From positions 1-54,378 of the forward strand of contig SKYF01000118.1 in the NCBI GenBank assembly GCA_007128005.1: a stretch of DNA of 54,378 nt, in the 5' to 3' direction. Position 1 is the stretch's first letter, and each line of letters starts with the position of its first letter. Both the position numbers and the translations under genes were made by a program. The stretch comes from Bdellovibrionales bacterium. GTDB taxonomy: Bacteria; Bdellovibrionota; Bdellovibrionia; Bdellovibrionales; UBA1609. Under the pieces are notes generated by a model. It saw only the letters and a program-made list of their open reading frames with translations. It ran no database searches and was not told the DNA's origin. This document shows positions 47,242 to 54,378 of this stretch, in pieces.

Positions 47242-48570
47242 ATGACTTTTATGAGCCGCTGCGAACGTAAAATCATTCTTGATACCAACGTGATACTCTT
47301 TGACGCTCTTGCGATTACCAAGTTTCGAGATGCCGATATCTTCGTCCCCTTTTCGGTGATTGAGGAGGTGGATCGCTTTAAGAGAGACTTGGGTGAGAAT
47401 GGGCGCAACGCGCGTCATTTTAGTCGTTTTATTGATGTTTTGCGCGAGCAGGGAGCTTTGGCCGAAGGTGTTCCTCTGGAGAAGACGCAGAGTTATTTTT
47501 ATGTGAATACGGACATGCACTTTTCGGGACTGCCTCAGGAGCTCGATCTTCACAAGGCGGACAACCGGATTTTGGCCACGGCCCTGGCTTTGAAAAATGA
47601 GTACCCCCAGGCACAAGTGGAGCTCATCACTAAGGACATTAACCTGCGGATCAAAGCAGATGTCTTTGGTATTGAGGCCAACGACTATGATCCTGAAGAC
47701 ACTCATTTTGAAGATATGTACACAGGGCTGAAAGAAGTGGATGTAGATCCAGATGCCATTGATCGATTCTATCGCGAGAAGTCAGTGGTCATGGAAGAAG
47801 GAGTGCGCCTCCTCGCCAATCAGTACATTATTTTAAAAGACCGCACCAATCCCAACCACAGTGCCATTGGTCGCTTCAGTGAGCGAGACAATAAGGTGGT
47901 TCCATTGATTTGCCCCACAGAAAGCATTTGGGGAATTCACCCCCGCAATGTGGAGCAGAGTTTTGCCTTGGACTGTTTGCTCAACGATGAAATTCTGTTC
48001 GTCTCTCTGGTGGGCAAAGCGGGAACAGGGAAGACTTTGATGGCACTTGCTGCGGGCCTTTACAAAACTCTTGACGAGGGAACCTTTAAGCGGCTTTTGG
48101 TCAGTCGCCCCATCTTCCCCATGGGTAGGGACATTGGCTATTTGCCCGGAGATGTGGAGCAGAAACTCAACCCCTGGATGCAGCCCATATTTGACAACGT
48201 GGAGTTCCTTATGGGTGCAGACAAGAAGGCCGCAGGACGGGCTCAGGAGCTCATCAACCAGGGCATGCTCAACATAGAGCCGTTAACTTATATCAGAGGG
48301 CGAAGTATACCCAATCAGTTCCTGATTGTCGATGAGGCTCAGAACCTGACTCCCCATGAGATCAAAACCATTGTCACTCGAGCTGGGCAGAACACCAAAG
48401 TGGTGCTGACAGGGGATTGCTACCAAATTGACAACCCCTATGTGGACTCGGCCAGCAGTGGTTTGACCTATTCGGTGGAGCGGTTTAAGGGGCAGAGCAT
48501 TTCAGCTCATGTCACTCTGTCAAAAGGTGAGCGCTCGGAATTAGCAGAGCTGGCTGCGAATATCCTCTAA
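47242..48570 (+). CDS. PhoH-like protein with N-terminal PIN domain
   Basis: A 442-aa PhoH2-type protein. PIN domain (about 8-140): KIILDTNVILFD, VIEEVDRF, LVLITKD-type EVEL/LITKDINLRIKA acid residues. PhoH ATPase domain (about 235-440): Walker A GKAGTGKTL (about 257), FLIVDEAQNLTP (Walker B) and VLTGDCYQID. PIN-PhoH proteins are reported to be RNA helicase/nucleases. GGAGG before the ATG. Confidence 0.92.
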   Translation: MTFMSRCERKIILDTNVILFDALAITKFRDADIFVPFSVIEEVDRFKRDLGENGRNARHFSRFIDVLREQGALAEGVPLEKTQSYFYVNTDMHFSGLPQELDLHKADNRILATALALKNEYPQAQVELITKDINLRIKADVFGIEANDYDPEDTHFEDMYTGLKEVDVDPDAIDRFYREKSVVMEEGVRLLANQYIILKDRTNPNHSAIGRFSERDNKVVPLICPTESIWGIHPRNVEQSFALDCLLNDEILFVSLVGKAGTGKTLMALAAGLYKTLDEGTFKRLLVSRPIFPMGRDIGYLPGDVEQKLNPWMQPIFDNVEFLMGADKKAAGRAQELINQGMLNIEPLTYIRGRSIPNQFLIVDEAQNLTPHEIKTIVTRAGQNTKVVLTGDCYQIDNPYVDSASSGLTYSVERFKGQSISAHVTLSKGERSELAELAANIL

Positions 48571-48614
48571 CAAGAGCGAGACTTTAGGCGGGTCTGGATT
48601 GCCAAATTCCAGCT

Positions 48615-48641
48615 TAAGCAGTCGTCTGAGAATGACGATAA
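48615..48641 (+). promoter_or_regulatory. candidate FliA promoter of the UGT-like glycosyltransferase
   Basis: TAAG-N15-GACGATAA (48615-48641): 3 of 4 at -35 and 7 of 8 at -10, exact spacing. The extended -35 (TAAGCAGT) is poor, so this is weaker than the flagellin sites. Leader about 14 nt, with GGAGGG. Confidence 0.45.
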
Positions 48642-48662
48642 GTCGCTAGTTGGAGGGTGGAC

Positions 48663-49910
48663 ATGTCAAAGAAGCAGAGGTTTCTAATATTTGTAGAGGC
48701 TGTATCGATGGCCCATGTCACCCGCTCTTGGTCTTTGGCTCAAAGGCTGGTGGAGTTGGGACATGAGGTTCATTTTGCCTGCCCTATTCAGTGGGTGGGC
48801 GTCCTCAATGCTGAAGCCATAGCGCAAAGGCTGGAGATAAAGTGGCATCAATTAAACAGCATGACCCCTGGTGAATTTGAGCGGGCCATTGAATGGGGAC
48901 TGCCCTTTGCGGATGAGCCTAAGATTAGCCTCTATGTTGAAGAGGAAAAAAAGCTGATTGAAGAGGTGGAGCCGGACTGGGTGGTAGGGGACTTTCGAAT
49001 GAGTTTAAACTTCAGCTCCAAGGAGATGCAGGTTCCCTACATCACCCTGGTGAACGCCTATTGGACTCCTGAGGAACAAAGCGAAATCAACCACGTACCC
49101 TGTTCAGGCTACGAAAGATATCTAGGAGTGCGACTAAACCGTATGATATTCCAACTCATAGGAAAAGGAAAAATGCAGGGGATGATGGAACCCTACAACT
49201 CTGTGGCTAGGAGGCGCGGAATGAGACCTTTTACCTCTCTGCAGGATCTCTACTCCTCTGGAGATGTTCGGTGGTATGCAGATGTGGCCTCACTTTTTCC
49301 TGCAGCATCTCAAAAGCCCCAGAGTTTTTTCGTGGGTCCATTGAGCTGGGCGTCTGAGCTCTCAGATCCACCTTGGTGGTCGGACTTTCTCGACTCACAG
49401 GGCAAGCCAAAAGTTCTTATTTCCCTTGGGTCAACTGGTGATCACCGTCTGCTTCAGCGGTGGATTCAACACACCTTGCCCAGCTTGCCCTTTCAGTTTG
49501 CGGTCACCACCTCTCAGCGCAGCTCCTTGTTAGGGCGAAAGAGTCAGAATGTGTTCGTCACAGACTTCCTCAACTTTGAAAGAGCCTCTCAGTTCATTGA
49601 TGTTGCCGTGACCAATGGAGGAAGTGCCTCCAGTTATCAGATCTTGCGTTCAGGTGTTCCTGTTTTGGCCGTTTGTAGGAATCTGGATCAGATGTTTTTT
49701 TCTGAGCGGCTACAGGCCTTTGGGGCTGGCCTGGCGATCAGATCTCCCGATGGAAAGACACATACCTTTGTGAAAAGCCTTGAGAGTCTTTTGGAAGGTC
49801 AATTTAAAAGTCGAGCCCGGTCTTTAGTCCCGAAAATCGCATTCTATCAGAGCTATGACATGGTGGGGGATTTGAGCTCTTTAAACAGTTCTCCTGCCAA
49901 AAGCGCTTAG
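48663..49910 (+). CDS. UGT/MGT-type glycosyltransferase (GT1/GT28 fold)
   Basis: A 415-aa GT-B enzyme. The N-terminal half has AVSMAHVTRSWSLAQRLVELGHEV (acceptor domain start), the C-terminal half has VLISLGSTGDHRLLQRWI and TNGGSASSYQILRSGVPVLAVCRNLDQ, the nucleotide-sugar site of UDP-glycosyltransferases. Acceptor unknown: lipid, small molecule or protein. ATG 48663 has GGAGGG 5 nt upstream. The possible FliA promoter hints at a flagellar role. Confidence 0.85.
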   Translation: MSKKQRFLIFVEAVSMAHVTRSWSLAQRLVELGHEVHFACPIQWVGVLNAEAIAQRLEIKWHQLNSMTPGEFERAIEWGLPFADEPKISLYVEEEKKLIEEVEPDWVVGDFRMSLNFSSKEMQVPYITLVNAYWTPEEQSEINHVPCSGYERYLGVRLNRMIFQLIGKGKMQGMMEPYNSVARRRGMRPFTSLQDLYSSGDVRWYADVASLFPAASQKPQSFFVGPLSWASELSDPPWWSDFLDSQGKPKVLISLGSTGDHRLLQRWIQHTLPSLPFQFAVTTSQRSSLLGRKSQNVFVTDFLNFERASQFIDVAVTNGGSASSYQILRSGVPVLAVCRNLDQMFFSERLQAFGAGLAIRSPDGKTHTFVKSLESLLEGQFKSRARSLVPKIAFYQSYDMVGDLSSLNSSPAKSA

Positions 49911-49968
49911 GTCACTTAAGTTGTCAGGCGAGTTGTCCGAAAAGGAATCAAGACGGAGGACTTTGCCT

Positions 49969-50247
49969 ATGTATCTACAGGGGAATCTTCAGACAATTTT
50001 TGATGCCCTTTATCACCTTGGGGTGATTGACCCTGTTTTAGAGATGGACTGGAGTCAAGCCCTTGAGCAGCTGCCGCACCACCAGGAAAAAGTCAGCCAA
50101 GTTGTGGCTGTAGCAAACTCGTTTCAGCAGGATGTGCAAAAATTGATGGGGGAGCTCGAAAAATTTGATCCCCAGTCACTGGGTTATTTGGCTATGGAGG
50201 TGGCTCGTGAGTATGCAGACTTTCACGCCCGCGAAGATCTTCATTAG
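49969..50247 (+). CDS. small helical protein of unknown function
   Basis: A 92-aa protein (MYLQGNLQTIFDALYHLGVI...), acidic and helical, no signal peptide. GGAGGA 8 nt before ATG 49969 supports this start over the TTG at 49921. Overlaps the next gene by 41 nt if that begins at 50207, pointing to coupling. No family recognised. Confidence 0.6.
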   Translation: MYLQGNLQTIFDALYHLGVIDPVLEMDWSQALEQLPHHQEKVSQVVAVANSFQQDVQKLMGELEKFDPQSLGYLAMEVAREYADFHAREDLH

Positions 50248-50743
50248 GCTCAGTTTGGCCATGGGGTTTACTGTCTCCAGTGTGGCCGTGGGGCAGGGGT
50301 GGAGAGTTGACTTTTCACGTCGCACGTCTGTTCAGGCTCAATCTCAGGTTCACAGCGAAGCTGCTTCAAGGGAACCAGCCAGCCGTTCCAGCTCTGGTTT
50401 TTTAAGCTCCCTGCGTTTGGCGGGGGAGCCTGTCCATGAAATCGTGATTTTAAACACGGAAGACGGTTTTGTGCCTGCCAGAGTGAGTTTGCAGATCGAT
50501 CAAACCTACAAAATTCATGTCGTGAACGTAAATGCTAAAAACAAAAATGTCAGCTTTATCGTCGATGCCTTCTCTCAGCACCACGGCACTTATTTTGGAG
50601 AGATCAAGAGCTTTCTCATTCGCCCCAGTCAACCGGGGATTGTCACCTTCCAGAGCCCCGAGACCTCAGCACAGGGGCAGATGATGGTCTTCTCAAGTCA
50701 AGACCTACCTAAAGCCGATGTCCGTCAGCCGGCTTCAAGGTAG
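50207..50743 (+). CDS. secreted cupredoxin-like protein without obvious copper site
   Basis: About 178 aa from GTG 50207 (GGAGG 6 nt upstream); ATG 50213 is an alternative. Signal peptide likely (IRLSLAMGFTVSSVAVGQG), a Ser/Gln-rich linker, then a beta domain (about 85-165: HEIVILNTEDGFVPARVSLQ, YKIHVVNVNAKNKNVSFIVD, SFLIRPSQPGIVTFQSPE) resembling cupredoxin_1 folds. The usual C-x-H-x-M copper ligands are not seen. It lies directly before cpaF. Confidence 0.65.
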   Translation: MSMQTFTPAKIFIRLSLAMGFTVSSVAVGQGWRVDFSRRTSVQAQSQVHSEAASREPASRSSSGFLSSLRLAGEPVHEIVILNTEDGFVPARVSLQIDQTYKIHVVNVNAKNKNVSFIVDAFSQHHGTYFGEIKSFLIRPSQPGIVTFQSPETSAQGQMMVFSSQDLPKADVRQPASR

Positions 50744-50758
50744 GAGGAGCGAAGCAAA

Positions 50759-51883
50759 GTGAGTCAAACCAGCGACGAACTTCAAGAGAGTGTCTTTCAG
50801 AATGCGATCAAAAACTTCTTAGCTCCCATAGCTCCATTTCTGGATGACGAAAAGGTCAGTGAAGTGATGATCAACGGACCCAATGATATATGGATCGAGG
50901 TGGGGGGCAAAATCCAGCGGGCCCAGGCTAGCTTCGCAGATGAGGATTCACTCAGAGCTGCAGTCAATAACATTGCCCAGAGTGTTGGCCGCAGAATAAA
51001 CGATGACGAGCCCAGGCTGGATGCACGACTGCCCAATGGCTATCGAATTCATGCTGTTATACCCCCTTGTGCTCGAAACGGCACAACGGTGGCCATACGC
51101 AAGTTTGCAAAGGTCCAGATGACTTTTAAGGATTATATCCGACTGGGTGCCATGACTGCAGATGCGGCCCAGTTCCTTGATATCTGTATGAAGCTTGGCA
51201 AGAACATTCTGGTGAGTGGGGGAACAGGCTCGGGAAAGACCACCCTTCTGAGTGTGCTGTGCAACCGCATTCCCACCGGTCAGCGAGTCATAGTGATCGA
51301 GGATTCAAGTGAACTGCAGATGAGTTATGAGCATGTGGTGTTCTTTGAAACCCGTATGCCCGATGAGATGGGAAAGGGAGAGGTGAGCATTCGAGACCTG
51401 CTCAAGAGCTCGCTTCGACTGCGTCCGGATCGCATCATTGTAGGGGAGGTGCGTGGAGTCGAGGCCCTGGAGTTGATTCAGGCCATGAACACCGGCCATA
51501 AGGGATGCTTGGGAACGATTCATGCCAACTCAGCCTCAGATGCCTTGGTGCGTTTGGAGGCCCTGGCGCAAGGAGGGGATGGTCAACTCAGCGAGCGGGC
51601 TCTCCGACAGCAGGTGGCCTCTGCAATAGATCTTGTGGTGCAGATTTCTCGCTACTCGGACGGCTCAAGGCGCTTAGCGTCAATTCATGAGGTCTTAGGC
51701 TTTCAAGCCGACGGAACTTACCATTCAGAGCCTATTTATCAGATGGGTCGCCTCTTAAAAACTGCCGAGGGTCGTCTTCAGGGACAGATTCAGCCGACCG
51801 GGACCCTGCCTTCTTTTGTGGACGAAATCGAGGACAATCAAATTCCCTTTCCTCGCAGTAAATTTTCCATTGTGTTGCCCTAG
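50759..51883 (+). CDS. cpaF: CpaF/TadA-type secretion ATPase
   Basis: A 374-aa type II/IV secretion ATPase of the Tad pilus class. N-terminal domain with [33 protein letters not shown]; Walker [12 protein letters not shown] (about 153), Asp box VIEDSSELQ, Walker [16 protein letters not shown], His box [15 protein letters not shown] start 50759. It normally powers pilus assembly, but no other Tad genes are in the window. The Arg/Gln-rich C-terminal tail is a usual variation. Confidence 0.93.
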   Translation: MSQTSDELQESVFQNAIKNFLAPIAPFLDDEKVSEVMINGPNDIWIEVGGKIQRAQASFADEDSLRAAVNNIAQSVGRRINDDEPRLDARLPNGYRIHAVIPPCARNGTTVAIRKFAKVQMTFKDYIRLGAMTADAAQFLDICMKLGKNILVSGGTGSGKTTLLSVLCNRIPTGQRVIVIEDSSELQMSYEHVVFFETRMPDEMGKGEVSIRDLLKSSLRLRPDRIIVGEVRGVEALELIQAMNTGHKGCLGTIHANSASDALVRLEALAQGGDGQLSERALRQQVASAIDLVVQISRYSDGSRRLASIHEVLGFQADGTYHSEPIYQMGRLLKTAEGRLQGQIQPTGTLPSFVDEIEDNQIPFPRSKFSIVLP

Positions 51884-51904
51884 AGCTCTAGGTAAAAGGG
51901 CTGG

Positions 51905-52954
51905 GTGTACTTTAGCGGCAAAATTACCAATTCTTTTTTGAGCTTTTTGGATCGTCAAGGTCCAGATCAGGAGCGTCTATTTGAACTCACTCACTTGCCG
52001 ACAGAGTTTTTGCGTGATTCCAGCTGTTGGCTAAAGGCTCAGGATGTAGAGAGCTTTTTAGAGGTTGTTGAGCAGGAGTATGGGGCCCGCTCCCCCGATG
52101 GACCCCTGGTCACCTGGGTGGGCCACCAGTCTGTGAGCCTGAAGGCCTGGGGTGTTTTAGATAGTGTCTTAAAAATGATGCAGAAGCCTCAGGATATCTA
52201 CGCCCAACCTCAGCGCTTTATCTCCTACTTTGTGTCTCCAGCTCCACCAGTGGGCAATCTCACTCGGGAACAAGAGGCCATCGCCTTTGAACTGCCGATC
52301 TCAGCCCAAGAGTTTCCCTTGGTGACAGAGTATTTGCGGGCGGCTTTTGAGTCCTTGCCCCTTTATGTGGGGCGTCCCATGGCCTCCGTTCGCTGGACCC
52401 AGAATAAGATTCGCATTTCTTGGTCGGAAGCGCAGGAGAGTCTCTTAGGCGAGGGGGAAATGACCCCTCACTTTCGACCTGAATTTGTACAGTCTTTGGT
52501 GGACTCACTGGAGCAAGCCCAGAGAGAGCTTGAAGAGAAACAAAAAGAGCTTCTACTCAAGGATCAGGAGCTGGCAGAGTCTAAAAGAGCGAAACCGCAA
52601 AATCTGGAGGAGGTCTGGTCAGAGGCTAAAGTCATTCGTGACAGTCTCAATCAGTTGAGGTCCCAAGTGATGCGATTGGCTGATTATTTGGGGCGCTCCC
52701 AACAGCTGGTGACATTGCTTGTAGGTCAAAGCCGAATGGATCGTCAGGTTCAGGAAGCTATGCGTCGTGTAGATTGGGAGTTTGTTCGCACTCAGTTTCC
52801 CCAAGTGACCCGAGAGGCTATCAATCACATTGAAAAGATTAAGAAAAAAGTATCCCAAGAAGAGGTCTCGGAAGCTGTTTTGCAGGGCCCACCAAAAAAA
52901 TTGGGGAAAAAGGATGTGGGAGTGACCCCTGATCTTTTTGATCAGGGCTTTTAA
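51905..52954 (+). CDS. two-part protein with coiled coil, unknown function
   Basis: A 349-aa soluble protein. Residues about 1-190 form a globular domain (FLSFLDRQGPDQERLFELT, WLKAQDVESFLEVVEQEYG, RFISYFVSPAPP) that I do not recognise with certainty. A coiled coil follows (about 200-240, SLEQAQRELEEKQKELLLKDQEL), then helices and a basic tail. GTG start after AGGTAAAAGGGCTGG. Lies 21 nt after cpaF and 34 nt before eno. Confidence 0.65.
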   Translation: MYFSGKITNSFLSFLDRQGPDQERLFELTHLPTEFLRDSSCWLKAQDVESFLEVVEQEYGARSPDGPLVTWVGHQSVSLKAWGVLDSVLKMMQKPQDIYAQPQRFISYFVSPAPPVGNLTREQEAIAFELPISAQEFPLVTEYLRAAFESLPLYVGRPMASVRWTQNKIRISWSEAQESLLGEGEMTPHFRPEFVQSLVDSLEQAQRELEEKQKELLLKDQELAESKRAKPQNLEEVWSEAKVIRDSLNQLRSQVMRLADYLGRSQQLVTLLVGQSRMDRQVQEAMRRVDWEFVRTQFPQVTREAINHIEKIKKKVSQEEVSEAVLQGPPKKLGKKDVGVTPDLFDQGF

Positions 52955-52988
52955 TTCAGGGCTTTAAAACTTTATTATAAGAGGCGTT

Positions 52989-54260
52989 ATGGGAAAGATA
53001 GTGGCCCTAAAGGCAAGAGAGATTTTAGACAGTCGAGGCCAGCCCACCCTTGAGGTGGACCTCAGTTTGGACAACGGAAGCATTGCTCGAGCCGCTGTTC
53101 CTTCGGGAGCCTCTACAGGGCAGTATGAGGCCCATGAGCTGCGCGATGGGGACCCAGGGCGATTCAAGGGCAAGGGCGTTCTCAAGGCTTGTCAAAATAT
53201 TGAAAGTCTCATTTTCAAGGGCATTCGAGGAATGAATGTCGAGGATTGGAAGCTATTAGATGCAAGACTCTTGGAGCTGGATGGGACAGAAAATAAGAGT
53301 AATTTAGGAGCCAATGCTATATTGGCAGTCTCCTTGGCCTGTGTTCGAGCCGCCGCTATGAGTTGTGGCAAGGAACTATTCAGCTTTTTGGGAGGGGAGA
53401 GGGCTTGTCGTCTTCCCGTACCTTTAATGAATGTGATCAATGGTGGGGCCCATGCCAATAATGGTCTCGATGTTCAGGAGTTTATGATTGTTCCTGTAAC
53501 GGGGGGGAGCTTCAAAGAGGCACTTCGTGCAGGGGCAGAAATTTTTCATACACTGAAGAAGATATTGGCGGAAAAGGGATTTTCCACAGCAGTAGGAGAC
53601 GAAGGGGGGTTTGCGCCCCAGTTTAAGACCAATCAGGAGGCCTTAGACTACCTCATCCAGGCCATTGAAATTGCAGGCTACCGCCCTGGGAAGGACATAT
53701 TTTTGGCACTGGATGTCGCCGCTACTGAACTGCAAGTCGAGGGCGGCTACTCTTGGCAGCAGCAGATTATCTCTGCGGAGCAGATGACGGAGGTTTATCG
53801 CCAATGGGCTGGACAATATCCCCTTATCAGCATCGAGGATGGCCTGGGTGAGGACGACTGGCAGGGCTGGCAGGGCTTGACCCAGGCCTTAGGTCAGCAG
53901 GTGCAGCTGGTGGGCGACGATCTGTTTGTTACCAATGTGGATCGATTAAAAATAGGAGTTGAGCAAAGAGCTGCCAATGCCATCCTCTTGAAGGTCAATC
54001 AGATAGGGACCTTGAGCGAGACTCTTAAGACTGTTGAGTTTGCTGACGCCCATTCCTTTGCAAAAGTCATCTCTCACCGCAGTGGTGAGACCGAGGATAC
54101 GACGATTGCTGATCTGGCTGTGGCCTTTGACTGTCAGCAGATAAAAACAGGAAGTCTTTGTCGCTCGGAACGAACAGCAAAATACAACCAGCTTCTGCGC
54201 ATTGAGGAAAGTCTGGGGTCTAGGGCAGAGTTCTGGGGAGATGGGGCTTTTGCAAAGTAG
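52989..54260 (+). CDS. eno: enolase
   Basis: Glycolytic 2-phosphoglycerate dehydratase, 423 aa, standard length. Motifs: [60 protein letters not shown], the Mg2+ ligands in [20 protein letters not shown] and VGDDLFVTN, and [18 protein letters not shown]. Ribosome site AAGAGG upstream. Confidence 0.97.
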   Translation: MGKIVALKAREILDSRGQPTLEVDLSLDNGSIARAAVPSGASTGQYEAHELRDGDPGRFKGKGVLKACQNIESLIFKGIRGMNVEDWKLLDARLLELDGTENKSNLGANAILAVSLACVRAAAMSCGKELFSFLGGERACRLPVPLMNVINGGAHANNGLDVQEFMIVPVTGGSFKEALRAGAEIFHTLKKILAEKGFSTAVGDEGGFAPQFKTNQEALDYLIQAIEIAGYRPGKDIFLALDVAATELQVEGGYSWQQQIISAEQMTEVYRQWAGQYPLISIEDGLGEDDWQGWQGLTQALGQQVQLVGDDLFVTNVDRLKIGVEQRAANAILLKVNQIGTLSETLKTVEFADAHSFAKVISHRSGETEDTTIADLAVAFDCQQIKTGSLCRSERTAKYNQLLRIEESLGSRAEFWGDGAFAK

Positions 54261-54265
54261 TGACT

Positions 54266-54378
54266 GGCGCGAAACCGCCAAATACAGCGTTGCTCGTCTC
54301 AAATCTCACTCCAACGTACCGCTCAAGTACGCCTCCGTTCGATTTGAGCCGGGCGCCTTGTCTTTGGCGGTTATCGCC
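54266..54378. repeat. long imperfect inverted repeat downstream of enolase
   Basis: AACCGCCAAA (54273-54282) pairs with TTTGGCGGTT (54363-54372), and CTCAAATC (54298-54305) pairs with GATTTGAG (54341-54348). Outside these, GGCG (54266-54269) matches CGCC (54375-54378) at the window edge. The loop holds two GTAC copies. It may be a folded 3' structure or an extragenic repeat element, and may continue past the window. Confidence 0.65.

Noticed and set aside
1-54378. CRISPR arrays, insertion sequences, prophage or integration sites
   Set aside because: I saw no regularly spaced repeats, transposase or integrase motifs, or terminal repeats with target duplications.

Overview
The window looks like chromosome from a motile, flagellated Gram-negative bacterium of the Bdellovibrio / Bdellovibrionota type. 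This is an inference from content. It encodes three short flagellins in one cluster, an FHA-GGDEF cyclase resembling Bdellovibrio DgcB, PilZ proteins, a Pal/CpoB envelope locus and many short proteins that I cannot assign to a family. Genes are tightly packed, with many 4-nt start/stop overlaps and tail-to-tail overlaps. GTG and TTG starts are common. I see no insertion sequences, prophage, CRISPR array, rRNA or tRNA.

Layout. 1-3056: a minus-strand secreted protein (cut by the window edge) and a membrane-anchored protein, then a MeaB-type GTPase and a small secreted Cys protein. 3125-12782: flagellar filament locus with an unknown 113-aa protein, flagellins 1 and 2, a P-type ATPase, flagellin 3, FlaG, FliD, FliS and a FliT/FlgN-like protein. 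12901-20883: a sigma-54-type promoter followed by TPR protein, small protein, GT9 glycosyltransferase, histidine kinase, receiver protein and a PilZ-like protein, then rsmD, coaD, an aminotransferase and an outer-membrane protein. 21006-23096: DUF2802-like and small proteins, an unknown protein, and an SSB. 23351-27239: pal, DUF4398 lipoprotein, cpoB-like, tsaD, rsmA, smpB. 27184-32182: mostly minus strand with a HAMP protein, a pseudouridine synthase, an unknown protein and DsbD. 32276-36980: motA, motB, an exonuclease with a WYL-like tail, rlmN, a PfkB kinase. 37119-42835: coiled-coil protein, GGDEF cyclase, phosphoesterase, phosphoglucose isomerase, FHA-GGDEF cyclase. 43110-46452: ECF sigma factor with a small partner, then minus-strand lipoprotein aminopeptidase, barrel protein and TonB-like protein. 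46568-54260: PilZ protein, PhoH-like protein, UGT-like glycosyltransferase, small proteins, CpaF ATPase, coiled-coil protein and enolase, with a long inverted repeat at the right edge.

The strongest theme is motility regulation. I find sequences matching the FliA (sigma-28) consensus, TAAAGTTT-N11-GCCGATAA, not only before the flagellins and flaG but also before an unknown 113-aa protein (3159) and a PilZ protein (46638). Weaker versions precede fliS, motA and a glycosyltransferase (48663). The operon at 12978 carries a near-perfect sigma-54 element. Together these suggest that filament assembly, a c-di-GMP-responsive PilZ protein and possibly flagellar glycosylation are co-regulated. Two GGDEF proteins in the same window could supply the c-di-GMP.
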